From Mycolicibacterium tusciae (GTDB lineage Bacteria > Actinomycetota > Actinomycetes > Mycobacteriales > Mycobacteriaceae), in NCBI RefSeq assembly GCF_002086795.1, contig NZ_MVIM01000001.1, positions 186,001 through 250,000 on the forward strand: a stretch of 64,000 bases of DNA. The letters are read 5' to 3'. The translations under genes and the position numbers were made by a program. The notes beneath the pieces are model-generated. The model saw nothing but the letters and a program-made list of their open reading frames with translations. It was not told the origin of the DNA and did no database searches. Shown here in pieces: positions 61,455-64,000 of this stretch. Position 1 is the first letter of the stretch. Each line of letters begins with the position of its first letter.

Positions 61455-62390
61455 CTAGGGCGCTGGAGGCGCCAAGGAATCGGGTGTTTCCCTATGTTCT
61501 GGTTCGCGTTCCGGGCCCTTCGACGACGTGGTGCGCGCCCGCCACAGCGCGTCGGCGCTGAACACCAACAGGGCGAGCCAGATGAGCGCGAATCCCAGCC
61601 AGCGCGCGGGCGGCATCGGTTCGTGGCCGACGAATATGCCCCAGGTCAGTTGCATCGCCGGGGTCAAGTAGAACAACAGCCCCATCGTCACCAGCGGCAG
61701 CCGCTGAGCCGCCGCGGCGAACAACAGCAGCGGCAGCGCCGTCACCGCACCAGAAACGACGAGAAGCGCGATGTGGTCGGCGCCGAAGTCGGTGAAGGTA
61801 CCCGGTCCCGAGTGCTCGAGCACGGCGATATAAGCCAGCGCGAATGGTGCCGCCACTGCAGCTTCCACACCGACGCTGACCCGCGGATCGGTCGGTACCA
61901 CCTTCTTCACCGCACCGTACAGTCCGAACGACAGCGCCAGCCCGAGTCCGATGACCGGGGGTGCGCCGACCTCCACGGTGAGCACCACCACGGCGACCAC
62001 GGCGATCGCCAACGCGCCGAGCTGAGCACGGTTGAGCTTCTCGCGAAAAATCAACAGCCCCAACGCGACAGTGACCAACGGGTTGATGAAGTAGCCCATT
62101 GCGGCGTCGACGACGTGGCCGTTGTTGACGGCGTAGATGTAGATGCCCCAGTTGATGGAGATGAGCGCCGATGCGCACACCAGCAACAGCCATACCCGAG
62201 CCGTCATGGCCCGGAGGTCGCGAAACCGGCGCGCCGCGGCGATGACGAAGACCATCAGCACGCTCGTCCACACGATCCGGTGTGACAGCACTTCGAGCGC
62301 ACTCGCCGGTTTCAACAGCGGAAAGAACGCGGGGAACACACCCCACATGGCGTAGGCGCCGATGCCGTAGAGAAGTCCCGTCGTTCTCAC
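61455..62390 (-). CDS. rarD: EamA-family transporter, RarD type
   Basis: The 311-residue membrane protein has ten hydrophobic helices and the RarD N-terminus ([32 protein letters not shown]) and [17 protein letters not shown] [16 protein letters not shown]. RarD proteins are linked to chloramphenicol sensitivity, but natural substrates are unknown. The GTG at 62390 overlaps the rluD stop. A hydrophilic C-terminal tail of about 30 residues follows the last helix. Confidence 0.93.
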   Translation of the reverse strand: MRTTGLLYGIGAYAMWGVFPAFFPLLKPASALEVLSHRIVWTSVLMVFVIAAARRFRDLRAMTARVWLLLVCASALISINWGIYIYAVNNGHVVDAAMGYFINPLVTVALGLLIFREKLNRAQLGALAIAVVAVVVLTVEVGAPPVIGLGLALSFGLYGAVKKVVPTDPRVSVGVEAAVAAPFALAYIAVLEHSGPGTFTDFGADHIALLVVSGAVTALPLLLFAAAAQRLPLVTMGLLFYLTPAMQLTWGIFVGHEPMPPARWLGFALIWLALLVFSADALWRARTTSSKGPEREPEHRETPDSLAPPAP

Positions 62391-63316
62391 AGTTCGTGGT
62401 GGCGCAACACCTCGAGTGCGTGCTGCAGATCAGGTGGGTACGGACTGGTGATCTCGACGCGGCGCCCGTCGGCGGGATGCGCGAACGCCAAGGAGCAGGC
62501 GTGCAGCCACTGGCGTTCCAGCCCGAGCTTGCGGGCCAGCGTCGGGTCCGCGCCATAGGTGAGGTCGCCGGCGCACGGATGGTGCAGCGCCGCGAAATGC
62601 ACCCGGATCTGGTGGGTACGGCCGGTTTCCAGCTCGATGTCGAGCAGGCTGGCGGCTTGATGCGCTTCCAGCGTGTCGTAGTGGGTGATGCTGTGCCTGC
62701 CACCTTCGGTGACCGCGAACTTCCAGTCGTTCGAGCGATGGCGCCCGATCGGCGCGTCGATCGTTCCGCTGGACGGATCGGGATGACCCTGCACCAGTGC
62801 GTGATAACGCTTTTCGACGGTGCGCTGTTTGAACGCGCGCTTGAGCACCGTGTAGGCGCGCTCCGACAATGCCACCACCATCACGCCGGAGGTGCCGACG
62901 TCGAGTCGATGCACAATGCCCTGGCGCTCATGGATTCCAGATGTGCTGATGCGAAACCCTGCCGCGGCGAGGCCGCCGAGCACCGTCGGCCCGCTCCAAC
63001 CGACCGTCGCATGCGCCGCGACGCCGGGCGGCTTGTCGACCGCGACGATGTCGGAATCGGAGTACAGGATCGACATGCCGTCGATCGCGACGGGCGTATT
63101 CTCCACTGGGGCAGGCGCTTCCGGCAGGCGAACTTCCAGCCAGGCCCCGGCGACCAACTTGTCGGATTTCCCCGCGGGCGCACCGTCGACGTCGACGCCG
63201 CCGTCTTCGGCCAGTGCCGCCGCGGCCGTCCGTGACAGCCCGAGAAGCCGCGCCAGACCCGCGTCGACGCGCATGCCTGCCAGCCCTTCCGGGACCGGCA
63301 TCGAGCGCGTGGTCAC
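62387..63316 (-). CDS. rluD: 23S rRNA pseudouridine synthase, RluD family
   Basis: The 309-residue protein has an N-terminal S4-like RNA-binding domain ([31 protein letters not shown]) and the RluA-type catalytic domain with D139 in [15 protein letters not shown], plus [12 protein letters not shown]. It likely modifies helix 69 uridines of 23S rRNA. The GTG at 63316 overlaps the lspA stop. Confidence 0.94.
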   Translation of the reverse strand: MTTRSMPVPEGLAGMRVDAGLARLLGLSRTAAAALAEDGGVDVDGAPAGKSDKLVAGAWLEVRLPEAPAPVENTPVAIDGMSILYSDSDIVAVDKPPGVAAHATVGWSGPTVLGGLAAAGFRISTSGIHERQGIVHRLDVGTSGVMVVALSERAYTVLKRAFKQRTVEKRYHALVQGHPDPSSGTIDAPIGRHRSNDWKFAVTEGGRHSITHYDTLEAHQAASLLDIELETGRTHQIRVHFAALHHPCAGDLTYGADPTLARKLGLERQWLHACSLAFAHPADGRRVEITSPYPPDLQHALEVLRHHEL

Positions 63317-63888
63317 TCTGACGTGTCGCCCGTACGGCGCCCGACGGTGTCGAAGTCGAAACCGAACAGCGACAGCGCCACGAGCAGAATCGCCCCGCCG
63401 ACCACCGACGGGTCGGCGACGTTGAACACCGGCCACCACCCGACGGAGAAGAAGTCGACGACGTGGCCCCGCAGCGGGCCGGGCGACCGGAAGAATCGAT
63501 CGACCAGGTTGCCCATCGCCCCGCCGAGGATCATCCCGAGGCCAAGTGCCCACCACGGCGAAACCAGGCGACGGCCCATCCAGATGATCCCGATGACGAC
63601 CGCGGTAGCGATCAGCGTCAGCACCCAGGTGTAGCCGGTGGCCATCGAGAACGCGGCACCCGAATTGCGGACGAGGGTCCACGTGACGGTGTCACCGATG
63701 ATCGAGACGGGCTGGCCGGGGGTGAGCAGCCTCACGGCGAGCACCTTGGTGACGATGTCGGCGATCAACACGATTCCCGCGACAGTCAGCAGCAGCCGCA
63801 GTCGGCGCCGGGGCGCGGGCTGCTCCTCCTGCGTCGGCGCCTCGGGCCCAGTCGTGGCCTCGTCCGACGCCGGGGATTCATCGGTCAC
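63313..63888 (-). CDS. lspA: Lipoprotein signal peptidase II
   Basis: LspA cleaves the signal peptide of diacylglyceryl-modified prolipoproteins in the membrane, the step after Lgt. The 191-residue protein has a charged N-terminal extension of about 28 residues, four helices, and catalytic aspartates D130 (GNLVDRFF) and D159 (FNVAD). The start is a GTG at 63888. It heads the lspA-rluD-rarD operon and is divergent from ansA. Confidence 0.97.
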   Translation of the reverse strand: MTDESPASDEATTGPEAPTQEEQPAPRRRLRLLLTVAGIVLIADIVTKVLAVRLLTPGQPVSIIGDTVTWTLVRNSGAAFSMATGYTWVLTLIATAVVIGIIWMGRRLVSPWWALGLGMILGGAMGNLVDRFFRSPGPLRGHVVDFFSVGWWPVFNVADPSVVGGAILLVALSLFGFDFDTVGRRTGDTSE

Positions 63889-63930
63889 TCCCCCATCATT
63901 CCAGGGCCGGAATACGTAAGAATTCCACCC

Positions 63931-64000
63931 ATGGCTCGCCTCGTCGTCATCACCACCGGCGGCACCATCGCCACCAGCGCTGACGCCCGCGGCGTGAAGC
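63931..64000 (+). CDS. ansA: L-asparaginase, type I (5' end only)
   Basis: Only 23 codons are in the window. [20 protein letters not shown] contains the TTGGTIA active-site motif with the catalytic threonine of L-asparaginases. Position next to lspA agrees with ansA in M. tuberculosis. The gene continues past the right edge. Confidence 0.85.
   Translation, partial: MARLVVITTGGTIATSADARGVK

Overview
The window is high-GC actinobacterial DNA that looks like a mycobacterium, most likely a fast-growing Mycolicibacterium. From about 12 kb to the right end the gene order (lgt, trpABC, trpE, bcpB, hisI/F/N/A/H/B/C/D, nadCBA, a Nudix regulator, a lipase, a DUF2567 protein, bsaP, bioB, bioDFA, an acyltransferase, glgX-treY-treZ, ilvA, dnaE1, rluD, lspA, ansA) matches, in reverse, the order I recall for the Rv1538c-Rv1614 region of M. 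tuberculosis. That synteny is from memory and was not searched. Genes are tightly packed with many GTGA or ATGA start/stop overlaps, and no stretch over 300 bases lacks a gene. I see no tRNA, rRNA, CRISPR array, insertion sequence or prophage.

Layout. 1-4.95 kb is nitrate assimilation: the start of a molybdopterin nitrate reductase and narK on the minus strand, then a small conserved protein plus nirBD on the plus strand. 4.9-10.7 kb holds a tripartite tricarboxylate transporter (tctCBA) ending in a universal stress protein gene, divergent from a CitA/CitB-type two-component system. 10.7-12 kb is a DUF222/HNH protein. 12-20.2 kb is the trp operon, headed by a PhyH-type oxygenase gene and ending in an lgt whose product carries a very long acidic repeat tail. 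20.2-28.8 kb has bcpB, a broken ABC ATPase gene and the his operon. 28.8-32 kb is an accessory interval: two paralogous one-TM proteins flank an F420-type reductase, a zinc alcohol dehydrogenase and a TetR regulator. 32-36.2 kb is nadABC with its divergent NrtR-type regulator. 36.2-44.1 kb holds a lipase, DUF2567, and biotin genes bsaP/bioB, bioQ, and bioA/F/D. 44.1-52.4 kb is an OafA-like acyltransferase followed by glgX-treY-treZ. 52.3-56.8 kb mixes ilvA, another F420-type reductase, small membrane or secreted proteins, an SRPBCC gene broken by an amber codon, and a PEP-mutase-like gene. 56.8-64 kb is dnaE1, a carboxymuconolactone-decarboxylase-like gene with a divergent HxlR regulator, rarD, rluD, lspA and the start of ansA.

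How it works together. Most of the window is core biosynthesis (Trp, His, NAD, biotin, trehalose) with local regulators beside their targets. The clearest regulatory signals are inverted repeats at nadA/nrtR, at bioB/bioQ and bioA/bioF, at adh/tetR and in front of the citA-like kinase. Several genes have a -10-like hexamer 6-8 nt before the start codon, which suggests leaderless mRNAs. The most unusual items are the repeat-bearing Lgt tail, the bio operator built into the bioA stop codon, two independent gene-decay events, and the paralog pair between his and nad. I did not find a clearly new multi-gene system.
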